Of a stretch of 64,000 nucleotides of DNA, positions 11,061-21,925 are shown in pieces. The notes beneath the pieces were generated by a model. It was given only the letters and a program-made list of their open reading frames with translations, was not told where the DNA came from and made no database searches. How positions within the stretch are numbered: the stretch's first letter is position 1; every line of letters starts with the position of its first letter. The stretch is from positions 1-64,000 of the forward strand of contig PYSS01000040.1 in the NCBI GenBank assembly GCA_003049465.1, read 5' to 3'. This stretch comes from Magnaporthiopsis rhizophila. Its lineage: Eukaryota; Ascomycota; Sordariomycetes; Magnaporthales; Magnaporthaceae. A program made the translations under genes and the position numbers.

Positions 11061-11687
11061 TGTGTGTTGTAATGTATAATGTGTGATGTTTGCAGACAAA
11101 AGTTCTTTTTCAAGGTTGCGAGCGAGAGAAGACTCGGACGGGGGTTGAGACGGTTAGAGGTTTTATATAGAAGTATGCACAATGGATGACCTGCCTGTAT
11201 TACCAAGCATGCATGGTGGTCGCCTGACTAGCACCACGTCATGTTTCGGAAGCACAGATGTCCGTCCGACACGGCGTGTCGCGGTGGCTGTCGGGGTGGA
11301 GACATGACAGGAACGGCTAGAGTCGGCCTCAGCACAACATCCGATCCCGGCATCCTCGGTACCGGAAGCCCGTTCGGGCTCCGAGGAAATCGGACAATTA
11401 AACAGGGCTGCCGACTTGTTCCTCCTACACCGTCCGGATTCTAGACGTTTATTGTTGACTCAATGGTTGACGTTGTATCTGAACGGGCTGTTGAAGGGAT
11501 TTGAAAATGACTAGCCTCGTTGGCCAGCTCCCTCAAATCTCTGGCTAGTTTGTACGGCGTATTTGCTGTTGGAGCTTTGATAAATGATTTGCAGAACTCT
11601 AACTCACCATGGGCGCCCGTTCCTGCATTACGGTAGATCCCTCAGAAGATTTATTAACCGTAAGAGTCGTATTTGGATGTGGCGCTC
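11061..11687. other. Intergenic, dehydrogenase promoter
   Basis: About 0.6 kb between the dehydrogenase start and the stop of the zinc-finger gene, both on the minus strand. The part next to 11060 is AT-rich (TATATAG-like sequence at about 11164-11170, some 100 bases upstream of the ATG) and is a plausible core promoter. No gene is seen. Confidence 0.45.
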
Positions 11688-12731
11688 TCAGGGGGCAGAG
11701 CAGGCCATTCGTTGATGAAGCGCCTTTGCCCGGGAAATCAGTTTATGGTAGCGATAGATGTCGAGGATTCCTCGTGTTGGCGCGTAGACGCTGTCGTCAG
11801 CAGCAACGCCGTGACCTCCAAGATCTCCGGGCTCTTCAGTCGGCAGCAACCGCAACCGCTGCATGATGTCGGCAATCTCGTCCACCGCCCGCTCCCGTCG
11901 TAACGCATCCTCGAACAGCCCCATAATCCACTGCTGCGGGCCGTCGTCAACTTGATCGACACCCCCCATCTCCGCGTCGTCGTCGTCGTCGGTAGTGTTG
12001 CCGGGTGCTTCGGTTGCCGGACCGGCGACGTGTGAGGACATGGCGTCAACGCACCGGCCATGGTGCCAATGCGACACGACGTCCTGGGGCGCCGAAAAGG
12101 TCTCACCGCAGCCAAGAGGACAGCGGACGGCTGCGTGGTCTGCGCGGATGTGTTTTCGGAGCTCCTTGAGCTTCTGGAACGCCCCGAGACAGATGGGGCA
12201 CGCGTGCCGGCGCAACATGGCAGCCTTTTCCGCCGCCGTATTGTCCTCTGCATGTCTGGGGTCGAGGGCAAGATGGCTGGCCAAGGCCGTTTCGGCGCGG
12301 AAGACCTTGTCGCAGCCGCAGCAGTGAAAACGCAGCATGTCCGCATCTGGGTAGTCGCGGTGGCATTTCCCGCACTCGTGGTCGCCGTGGCCGCGCCACA
12401 CTACCGGCTCCGAGCCCGGGTCCTTGCCCATGGCCTGGGTCTGGGCCTGTTCAGCCCGAAATCGCGTGTATGCTTTAGGGGGTGCGCGGAGATGCTCGAC
12501 GTGCTTCTGCCTGTTCTGGAAGTGGAGATGGCATCCTGGGCAGTAGCAATGCTTGACACTGCGCTGGTGAGCGAGCAGCGCGGCGTGGTTGGGGAATGGC
12601 TCGCGGCAGGTCTCGCATTTTGTATGAGTTCTGTTGTGTTCCTTGACGCTGACGCCTTTCGGAATAGCCGACTTGCAAATCTTGCAGTGCCAGCAACGAC
12701 TGATAGCCTGCGCGTCGTCGTTCTTGGCCAT
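11688..12731 (-). CDS. C2H2 zinc-finger protein
   Basis: A single exon of 347 residues from the ATG of MAKNDDAQ; the same frame continues upstream only through non-ATG codons. At least four to six Cys/His clusters are visible. They include CKICKSAIPKGVSVKEHNRTH, CETCREPFPNHAALLAHQRS, CYCPGCHLHFQNRQKHVEHL, CGKCHRDYP with CCGCDKVFRAETALASHL, CPICLGAFQKLKELRKHIRA and a final CPLGCGETFSAPQDVVSHWH. An acidic linker (TTDDDDDAEM) precedes a C-terminal region with no known fold. The many fungal relatives of this layout are uncharacterised nucleic-acid-binding proteins, so a transcription or RNA-binding role is inferred only. It is divergent from the FAD oxidase gene, with 0.86 kb between starts. Confidence 0.85.
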   Translation of the reverse strand: MAKNDDAQAISRCWHCKICKSAIPKGVSVKEHNRTHTKCETCREPFPNHAALLAHQRSVKHCYCPGCHLHFQNRQKHVEHLRAPPKAYTRFRAEQAQTQAMGKDPGSEPVVWRGHGDHECGKCHRDYPDADMLRFHCCGCDKVFRAETALASHLALDPRHAEDNTAAEKAAMLRRHACPICLGAFQKLKELRKHIRADHAAVRCPLGCGETFSAPQDVVSHWHHGRCVDAMSSHVAGPATEAPGNTTDDDDDAEMGGVDQVDDGPQQWIMGLFEDALRRERAVDEIADIMQRLRLLPTEEPGDLGGHGVAADDSVYAPTRGILDIYRYHKLISRAKALHQRMACSAP

Positions 12732-13592
12732 GGTATGGGCTCCTGGTTGGTAGAAAAGTGACGCACCAGGGTGTGTAGAAATTTGACGAACCAGGCCAGG
12801 GCTAGTGGCCAACCTTGACCCATGGCGGGCGTTACGTAAGAACAAGATACCTCAGGCAGAATCGCCTGATCCGGCAAGTTCGTCTCAACACGCAGGAACC
12901 CGTCACTAACGACGTCCCCGGCATTGGATTCAATTGATGGCCGGTGTAATGCACAGCGAGGATGGATCTCTCCAACGTAAAGCGTATATCTCTTCCCCGC
13001 ACCGCCGTAATTGCTGCCTCATTTCCGACGCGCGCGCAGCATCTGGGAAGCCGAGCATTGGCAAACTTGAAGATCGCCAAGCCCTACGGCGGTCCTCCAA
13101 TGTAACCCCCGCACCAATCACGTGGGTCTTTACTCCCAGCTTTGAGGGCAGTGGGTTCGACAAGTCCTGCCTGCCAGCTCCACCCGCAGGCATATTTGCT
13201 GGTGAACAAGACCGAACCCGATACGTGGATACGTGATATTGCCCGACCCTCTCCATATCGCCGCTTGACGTAGCATCTGCCCACCACATGCCGCCATGTC
13301 TTGACAACTCGCTTTACGCGGAGCGTTGTACGATGGAAGGGCACCGGCTCACGGGGCACCGTAACACTGCGGTAGTTCCACCGCCGTCACCACCCAGGAT
13401 ATTTTTTTTTCGTAGGGCTCTTTGTATGCTTATATTTACGCACGTCGTGCCTTGGTCCCGAAATAACCACTCTCTGTTCTCTCCTCCCTCAACATCCTTG
13501 CGGCCTGACCACCTCACCACTCTTGCGCCCGGCAGGAGAGAGAGTCATCGCTCGTTGTCGTCGGAATCCTTCGGGATCAACCAGAAGGCAAG
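12732..13592. other. Divergent promoter region (zinc-finger gene / FAD oxidase)
   Basis: About 0.86 kb between two divergent starts. A pyrimidine-rich stretch (about 13470-13530) lies just before the oxidase ATG, which is common in strongly expressed fungal promoters. Short frames on both strands show no family signature. I see no gene. Confidence 0.45.
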
Positions 13593-15448
13593 ATGTTGTC
13601 ACTCGCCTCCGTCCTCACCTCGGCCCTCGCCCTTGGCGGCGCCGTCTCGGCCTTTGCGTGGAACACGTTCGACGGCCCAGGCTACCCCGCGTGCCACAAC
13701 GTCTCCGAGGTGCATAACGCCACCAGCGTCGAGGACATGGCGGCCCTGGTCAAGCAGGCCGTCGCGGCCGGCAAGCGTGTGCGCGCCGCCGGCAAGGGCC
13801 ACATGTGGTACGACACGCAGTGCAGCGACGAGGACACCGTCATCATCCGCACCGAGGAGGTCTCGCGCATCTACGATCTTGACCTCGAGGATGGCTCCGT
13901 CATGATTGAGGGCGGCGTCACCTTCTTCCAGCTCGCCGAGTGGCTTCACAACCGAGGCGCAGTAAGTCGGAAGAAAGACGACAGCACGCCATTAAAAGAC
14001 TACCAGTTGCTGACGTTTATTTGATGTTGTGTTACCCAGTCTGTCAATTACGCCCTGGTGAACTGGAACATCTCCTTGGGCGGCAGCATCGCCATGGGCG
14101 CACACCGGTCCTCCATCAGAGAAGACGCCATGGTTGGTGCCGCCGCCATAGAGCTGCACATCATCGACGGTAAGGGAGACATTCGCGTCGTCAAGCGTGA
14201 GCAGCAGGACGATGAGTGGTTTGCTGCTTCGACCTCTCTGGGTCTTCTCGGCATCATCGCGAGGATCAAGATGCGCGTCTACCCCGACAGCAAGCTTTAC
14301 GCCATGCAAAAGACGTGTGTAATCCCGTTCCAGACAATTAATCGTCTTTCGTTCTGCCTTACACTCTCGATACTTACTATGATGCTCGATACAGTCTGAG
14401 CGAGGACGAGGTCTTTAACGGCGATATCTACGGGCTCATCGCTCCCTATGCGACTGCCAACCTTTGGGTAAGCGGCATTGATATCCTCATCTTTCTTTTC
14501 TTCACGCATCTAACATGGTTTCCCTTTATCAGTGGTGGCCGTACAAGCGCAAGTTCCACCAGCGCTACTACGACGTCGTCCCGACCAACTCAACCGAGCA
14601 GCAGGGGTTCCAAAACACCTTCTCCATCACGGACCTCGAGGCCGTCGCCGCCAAGACCATCCTGGAGAGCGGCAAGATCTTTGCCACGTCCAACATGCTG
14701 GCCGAGGAGATCTTCTTTGGCCAGTGGGAGAAGCCCAACTTCCGCGAGAAGACCACCAACAAGCCCATCAAGGACTGGCCCGTGTACGGATGGAACTACG
14801 ACGTCCTGATCGGCGGCCTCTACCCGGACCAGAAGCCGCAATGGGAGCACGGCATGCGCGGCCTGACCCTGGAGCTGGCCGTGCCCGTCACCATGGCCAA
14901 CAAGCTGCTCAAGCGCGCGCGCGAGCTGTTCGACGCCGAGCTCAAGAAGGGCATCGTCATGACCTCCACCTACCGCAGCGGCATCAACATCAAGTTTGGC
15001 AAGCCCTACTTTGACTTTTTGGGCCAGGGTACCTACAACACGTCGGACGGCGTCGACTGGGCCAAGGGCGTCATTATGTTCGACTTCCCTTCGTTCGAGC
15101 CCAGCTGGGGCGACAAGAAGCGCTTCAACGAGCCCTTCTACGGAAACCTGGCAAAGACCCTGATCGACGAGTTCCCCGTCCGGCCGCACTGGACCAAGAA
15201 TACGCGCGATGTTCTGAGGCAGTCGGTCAAGCACCTGGACCCTAACGTAAGTTTTTTCTGCCTTCCAGTTATCGCCTTTCTTTTCGCGAAATGTGTCTCG
15301 CATGGAGACGAACGAACCATGAAGCGGGTGCTAACTCCTATCCCCGCTGTCTTTACAGTACCTGCGTCGCTTCAAGGCCATCAGGGAGAAGTTTGATCCC
15401 AATGGCGTTTACCGCAGCGTCGTCGGCGAGATTATCGGGGTTTACTAA
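13593..15448 (+). CDS. Secreted FAD-dependent oxidase, sugar-1,4-lactone oxidase-like (VAO/PCMH family)
   Basis: Five exons: 13593-13961, 14040-14314, 14395-14467, 14533-15246 and 15359-15448. All junctions are GT-AG with matching phase, and the last intron has a GCTAAC branch site. The product is 506 residues. Residues 1-20 form a signal peptide. The FAD-binding type 4 domain follows (about 40-220), with GKGHMW near residue 70, where family members often have the FAD-linking or FAD-contacting GHS. The C-terminal half carries lactone-oxidase traits: HWTKN near residue 460, and FDPNGVYRS close to the end as in D-arabinono- and L-gulono-lactone oxidases. The reaction would be oxidation of a sugar lactone or alditol by O2 to give H2O2. 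A secretory signal is unusual for ascorbate-pathway ALO, so an extracellular substrate is more likely. It is convergent with the repeat-protein gene. Confidence 0.88.
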
Positions 15449-16241
15449 ACAACAAACAAGAGGACCAGGCCAAGACAAAACAGGCGCAAAGATACCAGGC
15501 TATGGTTATTTTTAGGTAGCTTGAAAATCTCGATGAAATCTGCGATCGATGATTTACGCCCGAAGGCTTTGCTTCAATAGCGATGATGGTCATCGAAGGC
15601 AACCCGAGGTGCGGGATTATATGCCCCCTGTGTTCAAATTGGAACATTAACACAGGCAATACAGTTCACCCCGAGCTTCTACAAATAAATGAGAAAAAAA
15701 ACAACAACCAGAGTTTCTACTTGCATGTAGCCTGTGAGCCGCAATATATCCACACAAGGGCGCCATCACGATTTCGCGTCATGTTCTCCCATCGTCTTAG
15801 CTCTGTAGGTGGTAGTCATGGGACAGAAGCAGTCAATGCAGAAATGATATTTTACGTTCGGAAGGCCAATAAAATGCAAATTTCACAAAAAGCAAGCACA
15901 ACCAGATTGCAAGTTCACAATAAGCAAGCACAGCGAAATCATGAAGCACAACGTCCAGTTTGGATTTTGCTACTTATACCACCGCAGCCGAGGAAGAGAT
16001 CCCGACTCGGCTTTGGCTAGATATTCCGCAGCGTCTTGTGTCCAGCCATAAACTAAATGTCCACCAGAAACTCTGCAAAAGTAACACGAAACCTCCAATA
16101 TCCAACAACCGGCCGCGGGGGAGAAACACAGAAAAAGGGGGAATGGCCGGAAAAGAGGCAAGCGGTTACAGAAGATTTGAGAAGCGCCACAGACAAAAAA
16201 GAAGAACATCGAAAAGAGAAACGAATCACTTCCTGGGCGGT
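15449..16241. other. Convergent 3' region
   Basis: About 0.8 kb between the stop of the FAD oxidase and the stop of the repeat protein, which face each other. It is AT-richer than the flanking exons and contains a TTTAGGTAG motif at about 15511-15519. It probably contains both 3' untranslated regions. No gene is visible. Confidence 0.5.
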
Positions 16242-17454
16242 CTAGTCGTCGTCGCGGTCGAAAGCAAAGATCTCACGGGCCTCGATCTCGGCCGCGTCCA
16301 CCTCCTCGCCGTGGTGGAGAGCGGTGAGTTCACGAGCCTCCACCTCGGCGGCGTCCGCCTCTTCGGCGTGCGCGCCCCCGTCGTGATGGAGGACGGAGAA
16401 GTCACGGGCTTCTAAGTCGGCAGCATCCGCCTCCTCGGCGTGCGCGCCCCCATCGTGGTGGAGAGCAGAAAAGTCGCGAGCCTCGATATCCGAGGCGTTC
16501 GCTTCTTCCGCATGCGCACCACCGTCGTGATGGAGAACAGAAAAGTCACGAGCCTCGATCTCCGAAGCGCCCGCCTCTTCGGCGTGCGCGCCGCCGTCAT
16601 GGTGGAGAGCAGAAAAGTCGCGAGCCTCAACCTCGGCGGCGTCCACCTCCTCGGCGTGCGCGCCTCCGTCGTGGTGGAGGGCGGTGAAATCACGAGCTTC
16701 GACATCGGCGACATCCCCCTCCTCGGCCGACCGGGCGGCGACCTCGGCATCGCCAGAATCGGCGGGAACGTCACGACGGTCGATGGCCGTGACGGCGTCG
16801 TCTCTGCGAGTTCTCTTACGGTTGGCCTTGCGGTTGGCTTTGCGGTTGGCCTTACGGGCGGGTCGGCGCCTCTTCTTCCTCTGAGGATCCCGGGCCTCAA
16901 GGCTAGAGGCTTCCTCCTTCTCCTCCTCCCCAGCCGACTGGGCAGCGACCTCGGAAGCCCCGAAGTCGTCGGCAAGCTCGCGGATGCCGATCTGGGGGTC
17001 CTCGTTACCCGTCGAATGCTCGCTAACGTGGCGGCCCTCGATGGCCGTGGTGGCGTCGTCCCTGCGAGTTCTCTTGCGGTTGGCCTTGCGGTTGGCCTTG
17101 CGGTTGGCCTTGCGGGCGGGTCGGCGCCTCTTCTTCGCCTGGGGCTCCCTGGCCTCAAGGCCGGAACCCTCCTCCTTCTCCTCTTCCTCGCGAGGAGCAC
17201 GGATGGTGATGTCGGCCTTGCTCGGGCCGACGCTAGGGGCGGCTAGGGCCGGGGCAACAAGGACGACCAGAGCACCCTGTAGTTATCCGACTGTGAGTTA
17301 CGGTGGACTCGGCTATGTAGCGGAACACAATGGGGCAGCAACCTACAACATGGCGGAGGGCAAGCCCAGAGGGAGCGGTCAGCCCAAAACTGGCAACGGT
17401 CGAGGTGGCGACCAGACCAGTGAGGACGAGCCGGGTAAACGATGGAGCGTGCAT
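16242..17454 (-). CDS. Secreted tandem-repeat protein with basic blocks and His/acidic repeats, novel
   Basis: Two exons, 17454-17347 and 17276-16242 (GTAGGT donor, CTACAG acceptor, phase 0), give 380 residues. The N-terminus is hydrophobic (FTRLVLTGLVATSTVASFG, then ALVVLVAPALAA), as expected for a signal peptide; the exact first-exon end is uncertain. Two copies of an 75-87 residue block follow. Each has a Glu/Lys stretch, LEAR, KKRRRPARKANRKANRK and RTRRDD. Five 24-residue repeats then start EARDF, contain LHHDGGAHAEE and end in an Ala/acidic spacer. Two shortened units (EARELTALHH, EAREIFAFDR) close the protein. I know no family with this layout. It could be a Kex-processed precursor (RiPP or pheromone style) or a secreted metal-binding repeat protein. 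No Cys, Trp or conserved Tyr is present in the repeats. Confidence 0.75.
16341..16700 (-). repeat. Five 72-bp in-frame tandem repeats
   Basis: Five consecutive 72-base units encode 24 residues each, starting with EAR. They differ mainly in one Ser/Thr, an Ala/Val alternation before Leu-His-His, and the spacer at the end. Units 3 and 5 carry SVLHH, units 2 and 4 SALHH and unit 1 TALHH, which suggests growth by duplication of a two-unit block. Two degenerate units follow to the stop codon. Confidence 0.9.
16701..17189 (-). repeat. Two copies of a Lys/Arg-rich block within the repeat protein
   Basis: Copy 1 (17189-16929) and copy 2 (16928-16701) each encode a Glu/Lys run, LEAR plus PQ, KKRRRPAR, three KAN-R units and KRTRRDD, then a diverged acidic tail. 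The basic core is almost identical in protein. At DNA level each copy contains three repeats of a nine-base AACCGCAAGGCC-like unit. Confidence 0.85.
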
Positions 17455-20415
17455 TTTGAGAGTCTGATGACTGCTGACCGGCAGCGAGCGAATGGTGGGA
17501 TTAAACCCAAAAAGAAAAGACAAAAAATGTGATAGATGGAGAAAAGAAGGTATCCGTGCCCAGCAGGAATGGGACGTGAGGCTTGGAGAGAAGAGCTCAG
17601 ATGATGGGGACAGATGGGAGGAAGACCTAGACTTTTATAGACCTTGGCCGCATCGTGGCTACACGGCAGCGGCGACCCAGCATGGTGCCATGCGACCCTC
17701 TCTCCCCAGCCCAGCCATCGCCTCGGTAAGGCGTGTGAGACTTCGACGGGGAGGATAGACTTGCACACACCCCCTTTCCCCTACCTCATGCCACGCGCGC
17801 GACCCCAGTCCGTAAGGCGCACCCCCTGAGTTCGGCGCTCTATTCCTGTTTCCAGTCAGTCGTTTCCGGGAGGTCCAGCCACGCGGTGGGTACGATGGCG
17901 GGTGGGCAGTCCGGATGCGCCAGGCCTCTGGCCAGGCCGGAGCTGGGCGCCGCGGACGGCCGGCCGACCCTTGGCAGATCCGCAAAAAGGCGTGATCAGA
18001 CCAGGGGACGATAAACAAGAGCGCTTCAGTGACTAGCCATTCGAGAAACGTGGGGTAGGATGACGAGTCAGGCTTTGCAAAGAAGCGGCCGACGACGGCC
18101 GCGGCGGCCGTGTGAAAATGCTGCTGAAACCATTTCCGGGGTTGTGAGCCGCGATCCTGACTGGCTATTGCGTGTTATTTTTTTCTTCTTGGTTATTCTT
18201 GGTGATTTTCCTTGTCCCGCCGCCAAGCAGAGCTTGAGTGCGCAGGGAGAGGAAGGTTCCGCGCGTCAAAACCCGCCCATACAGGCCGATCCGCCGCGGC
18301 GGTCTAGACGCTTCGACGTCTGTGACGCCCCCATCCTGGGTCGGATTGTGCGGAGGTAGATCACAAACTGCTCGCTCTATCCCTGTCTACCACCTGTCAT
18401 TGTGTCAGACGGACGGGTCCCTGTGTTTTGATGGGCGCTCTACACCGGGAACCCATGCGATATGCACCCGCCCGTATCATGTGTTTGTGTGTTTTGTAGT
18501 GTAGCGTCGTGGTATGGTGAAGGAGGCTGAAGTAACGTGCGTCGGTCCACGGGTTCGTTCAACCTTCTTTCTTTTTCGAGGTGTACGGTAACAGCAGTGG
18601 CACCTGTCCATCCCATATCTCGGGGGGCACCCAGGGTCATCCCGGCCATCCTGGGCAGGTTCTCGATGTCTCTATGGTCGAGATGGATGTATGAGCCATG
18701 GATGATAATGTGTCCCACGGTAAAGAGTTCCGTCTGGAGACGGAGGCTATTTTCTCACGATTATTGCGTGGCCGCCCACAGGGAAGCCAGGCTGGGCACG
18801 CACACCATCTCGCGACTCACAAGGCAGGAGGGGCCATCAACCCAGGCTGCCAACGCAAAGAGAAGACGTATCACGTACCTGGCACCTGCATGGTAGGTCA
18901 CAACCAACCCAGCGCCCATCGCAGATCTGCATGTCTGGCCCGGATATCCAGCCGAGGGCCCCAAAATGGAGAGGCAAAGTAACGGAAAAGGGGGTCGAAG
19001 CAACGTCCGGAATAGTTCGGCGTTTAGGTAGCTGTCTGGTGTGACGTAGTCGTGACGGCGCTAGCCGAGGTGCCGCCCCCTGGCACCTCAGGCCAGGAAC
19101 GCACAGGCTGAAACGGCGACACGACAATCATGGGACAGCTCTTTCCTGATCAGGGAGCCGCAACGGGCAATCCTAGGAATAAAAATTTTTTAGCACGGTG
19201 AGTCTGAGCAGATTTTCTCTTCTGGGTCTATACCATTCCATGAGCCTGTCGTCGCCTGCCAAGTGATCGGTTCATGGAGGCCACAACGCGGATCTTGCCC
19301 AGCTCGAGGGCGGCGGGCGATCGCTTGGCAATATCAATTTCACGGCTTGATGATCTGGGCTTGGGTGCGAAAACCCATGACAATGGCACCGGACACCGCA
19401 CGGATAAGATCGATCTCAACCTCGGTGTCAAACTTTGCACTCAATCGCCGATTGCACTCGATATAAGCGTGTTTGCCATCCCAGTTAAGTAATTAAATTG
19501 CGAGCCCACACCCCTATACATGTCGCAAAGAACATCAACGCACCGGGTCTCTTCTCTGTGAAGCCAAGCTTGAGATAGATGCCATTAGGAACTAGCGCCA
19601 CCTCTGCGGGGAGCACAGTCAATTAAAGTAGAGTTGACGTCGACGATCGCACACGAGGCTCGACATCGGACGCACTACCGGCCAGACATCGAGTGCGGAG
19701 GACGGGCGACAAAGACCAGACCTGTCGATCGACGGAGCAGTTTGAACAGTTGCAACAAGATTCGTAGAAATATAGGAGGTGCCTACCACACCTAACCGAG
19801 TTCCAGACCGCGGCGGACGCATAAGCCATCGGTGGTGACAAACGCTTCGCATATACCGTCTGTCGCCTCGGCATGGCCTGAATGGGCGCGAAAGCCCTCA
19901 GGTCCTGGAACTGTCGATGTAGATACGTCCTGTCGTTTGAAGAAACCTCGTTCGCGGGACGTCCGGCGTAGAACGGAGCGGATTTCGCGGGCTCCGAGCC
20001 AAGATCAAGGGCGTTGGAAGATCTCTCAATCTGAAGCAGAACGCCTCCTCATGACCCTGCCACCAGCAGCCAACCACGGCGAGTGGCACCCCACCAATTC
20101 ACGGCTTGGACTGCCAGATTCGGACCTTGGCGTCTAAGATCGGGCCCCACAACTACCCGCCCCAGTGCAAACCGAAACATTTGGATAGGTGCAAAAAAAG
20201 AAACAACCTCCTCCAGCACCCGACTCCATCAACCCCAACATCCATTGATCCTGCCCCGATCCTGACCATCAACTCGCGTGTCGTCTCGTTTCAGCGGCGG
20301 TCCACTCAGCCTAGTCTGCGCATCAACCCCTGGATTCCTGTGCTCGCATCTATTCGTGGGATTCCTAGGCCGTGATCGCGCCCCCGCAGGAGGCAAGGCG
20401 TGTCTCTGGAAACCA
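17455..20415. other. Gene-free stretch, about 3 kb
   Basis: This separates the repeat-protein start from the start of the glycosyltransferase-like gene, so it holds two promoters. Open frames are short, overlap on both strands and carry no signatures. A C/T-rich patch at 18170-18210 and a TTTAGGTAG motif at about 19023-19031 are the only landmarks. The reading frame of the next gene is open back to 20278 but its first ATG codon there (20278) would add an unlikely 46-residue leader. Confidence 0.45.
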
Positions 20416-21771
20416 ATGGCCACCGATCACCTGACGGCCCGGCTGTTGACGCTGATCATAACCACGTCGCCTACGCCCTCGGCACCGTCGACCGAGCTGC
20501 TGTCCCAGGTCCTCGAGTCCTTCCGCTGCTTCTGCCCTGACCTCCTGACCTGCCGTGTCATCGTTGTGCTCGATACCTTCGATCACATTGCGCCGCGCGC
20601 CCGTCTCAAGCGCGGCCAGGTCACGGAGCAAGGGGCCGAGGTTTACGACTTGTATAAGCAGAAGGCCAAGGAGCTGTTTCTCAGCGAACATGGCCGGCGC
20701 TGCCGAGCCCCTGCGCATGCGCATGGCGGGGTTGCTGCTGGCGTCCGGGGCGCCCCCGACCCCACAGTCACTGGTGGCCAGGGAGCCCCCGAGGGTGCCG
20801 CGCGTCCCATGGGCGATCTGGTGAAGAGCCAGGGCGAGGCCGAGTTTGGATATGAGGGGCGGAACAATCCCCTCAACAGCGCCGTGCAGCTCGCAATATC
20901 CCGGACGGCAGACGGGATGGTTACCTTTGTCGAGCCCGCGGGCCGGCTTGGCTTTGGCCTCGCTGTGCGGACAGGCCTCCGGTTAGCCGGGACCAAGTAC
21001 GTTTGGGTGCATCAGCATGACTGGACACTCGTCACCGAGATCCCCATCGCGAGCATGCTCGACGTTATGATGGCGTCGGGCCACTCGCCGGCCGATGATG
21101 CGAGCAGGCCCCCTGGAAGCCCAGAGGAGGCTGCCGCAGGTGCAGACGAGGCTTCTTGCGGCCCGCCCATCAAGTACATCTGCCTGCCGTCGGGGAGGCT
21201 GCTGTCATATGCCGTACAGGCGCATGTCACGCGCTATCCAGCCCTGCTTCGTACAACTGGCCAGCTCAAGCGGTCGTTTGTCCCTTCGGGGTCCACAACC
21301 CCAACGTCCTCAGATCCAGAATCGCCACCGCCCGTGTCTCCTTCCATCCCGCTCACCCCTCTCTTTTTCTGGCACGATAAGCCGCACATTGCCGAGACGG
21401 CACACTACCTCGCCCGCGTCTTCCCTACCCGCCTGGCCATGGGTAGAGGTGACTTCATCGAAGATACGGTTGGCCACCGCGCGCGGGACCAGATGAAAGA
21501 GGGCGCCTGGGCCAAGTGGGCATGCTGGCTCTACTATCCAGACGACGGGAAACGCCTCTGCTTACGCCATCTCCAGGGTCGCCACTGGCTGGGCGCGGCG
21601 GCCGAGCGGGAGAGGAAGGAGACGTGGATTGCACTGAACATCAAGGGCGGGAGGAAGATGGCGCTGAAGAAAAAGAAACAGCCGTCCGATGTCGACAAAG
21701 GGGAGACAGGGACGGAAACAGGGCCTGCCGGCGTGGACCGGCTCACCATGTCGCTCGCGGAAGCATTATGA
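20416..21771 (+). CDS. Glycosyltransferase-like protein (GT-A type fold suspected)
   Basis: A single exon of 451 residues from the ATG of MATDHLTA; an earlier in-phase ATG (20278) adds 46 residues of unconvincing sequence. The N-terminal strand LLTLIITTSPTP and the strand RVIVVLDTFD look like the nucleotide-sugar-binding half of a GT-A domain. WVHQHDWTLV at about residue 200 sits where a DXD-like motif would be. PLTPLFFWHDKPH and MGRGDFIEDTVGHRARDQ follow, then WLYYPDDGKRLCLRHLQGR, all conserved-looking segments. A low-complexity insert (about 95-130) and a Pro/Ser-rich insert (about 290-320) interrupt the fold. There is no signal peptide or transmembrane helix, so the site is cytoplasmic. 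The donor and acceptor are unknown, and the family assignment is by eye. Confidence 0.7.
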   Translation: MATDHLTARLLTLIITTSPTPSAPSTELLSQVLESFRCFCPDLLTCRVIVVLDTFDHIAPRARLKRGQVTEQGAEVYDLYKQKAKELFLSEHGRRCRAPAHAHGGVAAGVRGAPDPTVTGGQGAPEGAARPMGDLVKSQGEAEFGYEGRNNPLNSAVQLAISRTADGMVTFVEPAGRLGFGLAVRTGLRLAGTKYVWVHQHDWTLVTEIPIASMLDVMMASGHSPADDASRPPGSPEEAAAGADEASCGPPIKYICLPSGRLLSYAVQAHVTRYPALLRTTGQLKRSFVPSGSTTPTSSDPESPPPVSPSIPLTPLFFWHDKPHIAETAHYLARVFPTRLAMGRGDFIEDTVGHRARDQMKEGAWAKWACWLYYPDDGKRLCLRHLQGRHWLGAAAERERKETWIALNIKGGRKMALKKKKQPSDVDKGETGTETGPAGVDRLTMSLAEAL

Positions 21772-21925
21772 GCGCTTCCTAAGAAAAAAAAAATTGCGTT
21801 TGGGCATTCACTCTCCTGTCACGACTATCCAGGGTGATGGACGTGAATGCCCGAGACCTCCATGACAGACAGACAGACACACAGTTGCAGGCACGAAGGA
21901 GTCATGTGGTTGCAGCTCTTATAAT
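21772..21925. other. Short convergent intergenic spacer
   Basis: Only 154 bases separate the stop of the glycosyltransferase-like gene from the stop of the membrane glycoprotein gene. An A-rich run follows the first stop. The two 3' untranslated regions probably overlap. Confidence 0.5.

Noticed and set aside
16440..17246. Plus-strand 268-codon frame across the repeat protein
   Set aside because: It is the antisense of the repeats; the minus-strand frame has the signal peptide, splice sites and stop.
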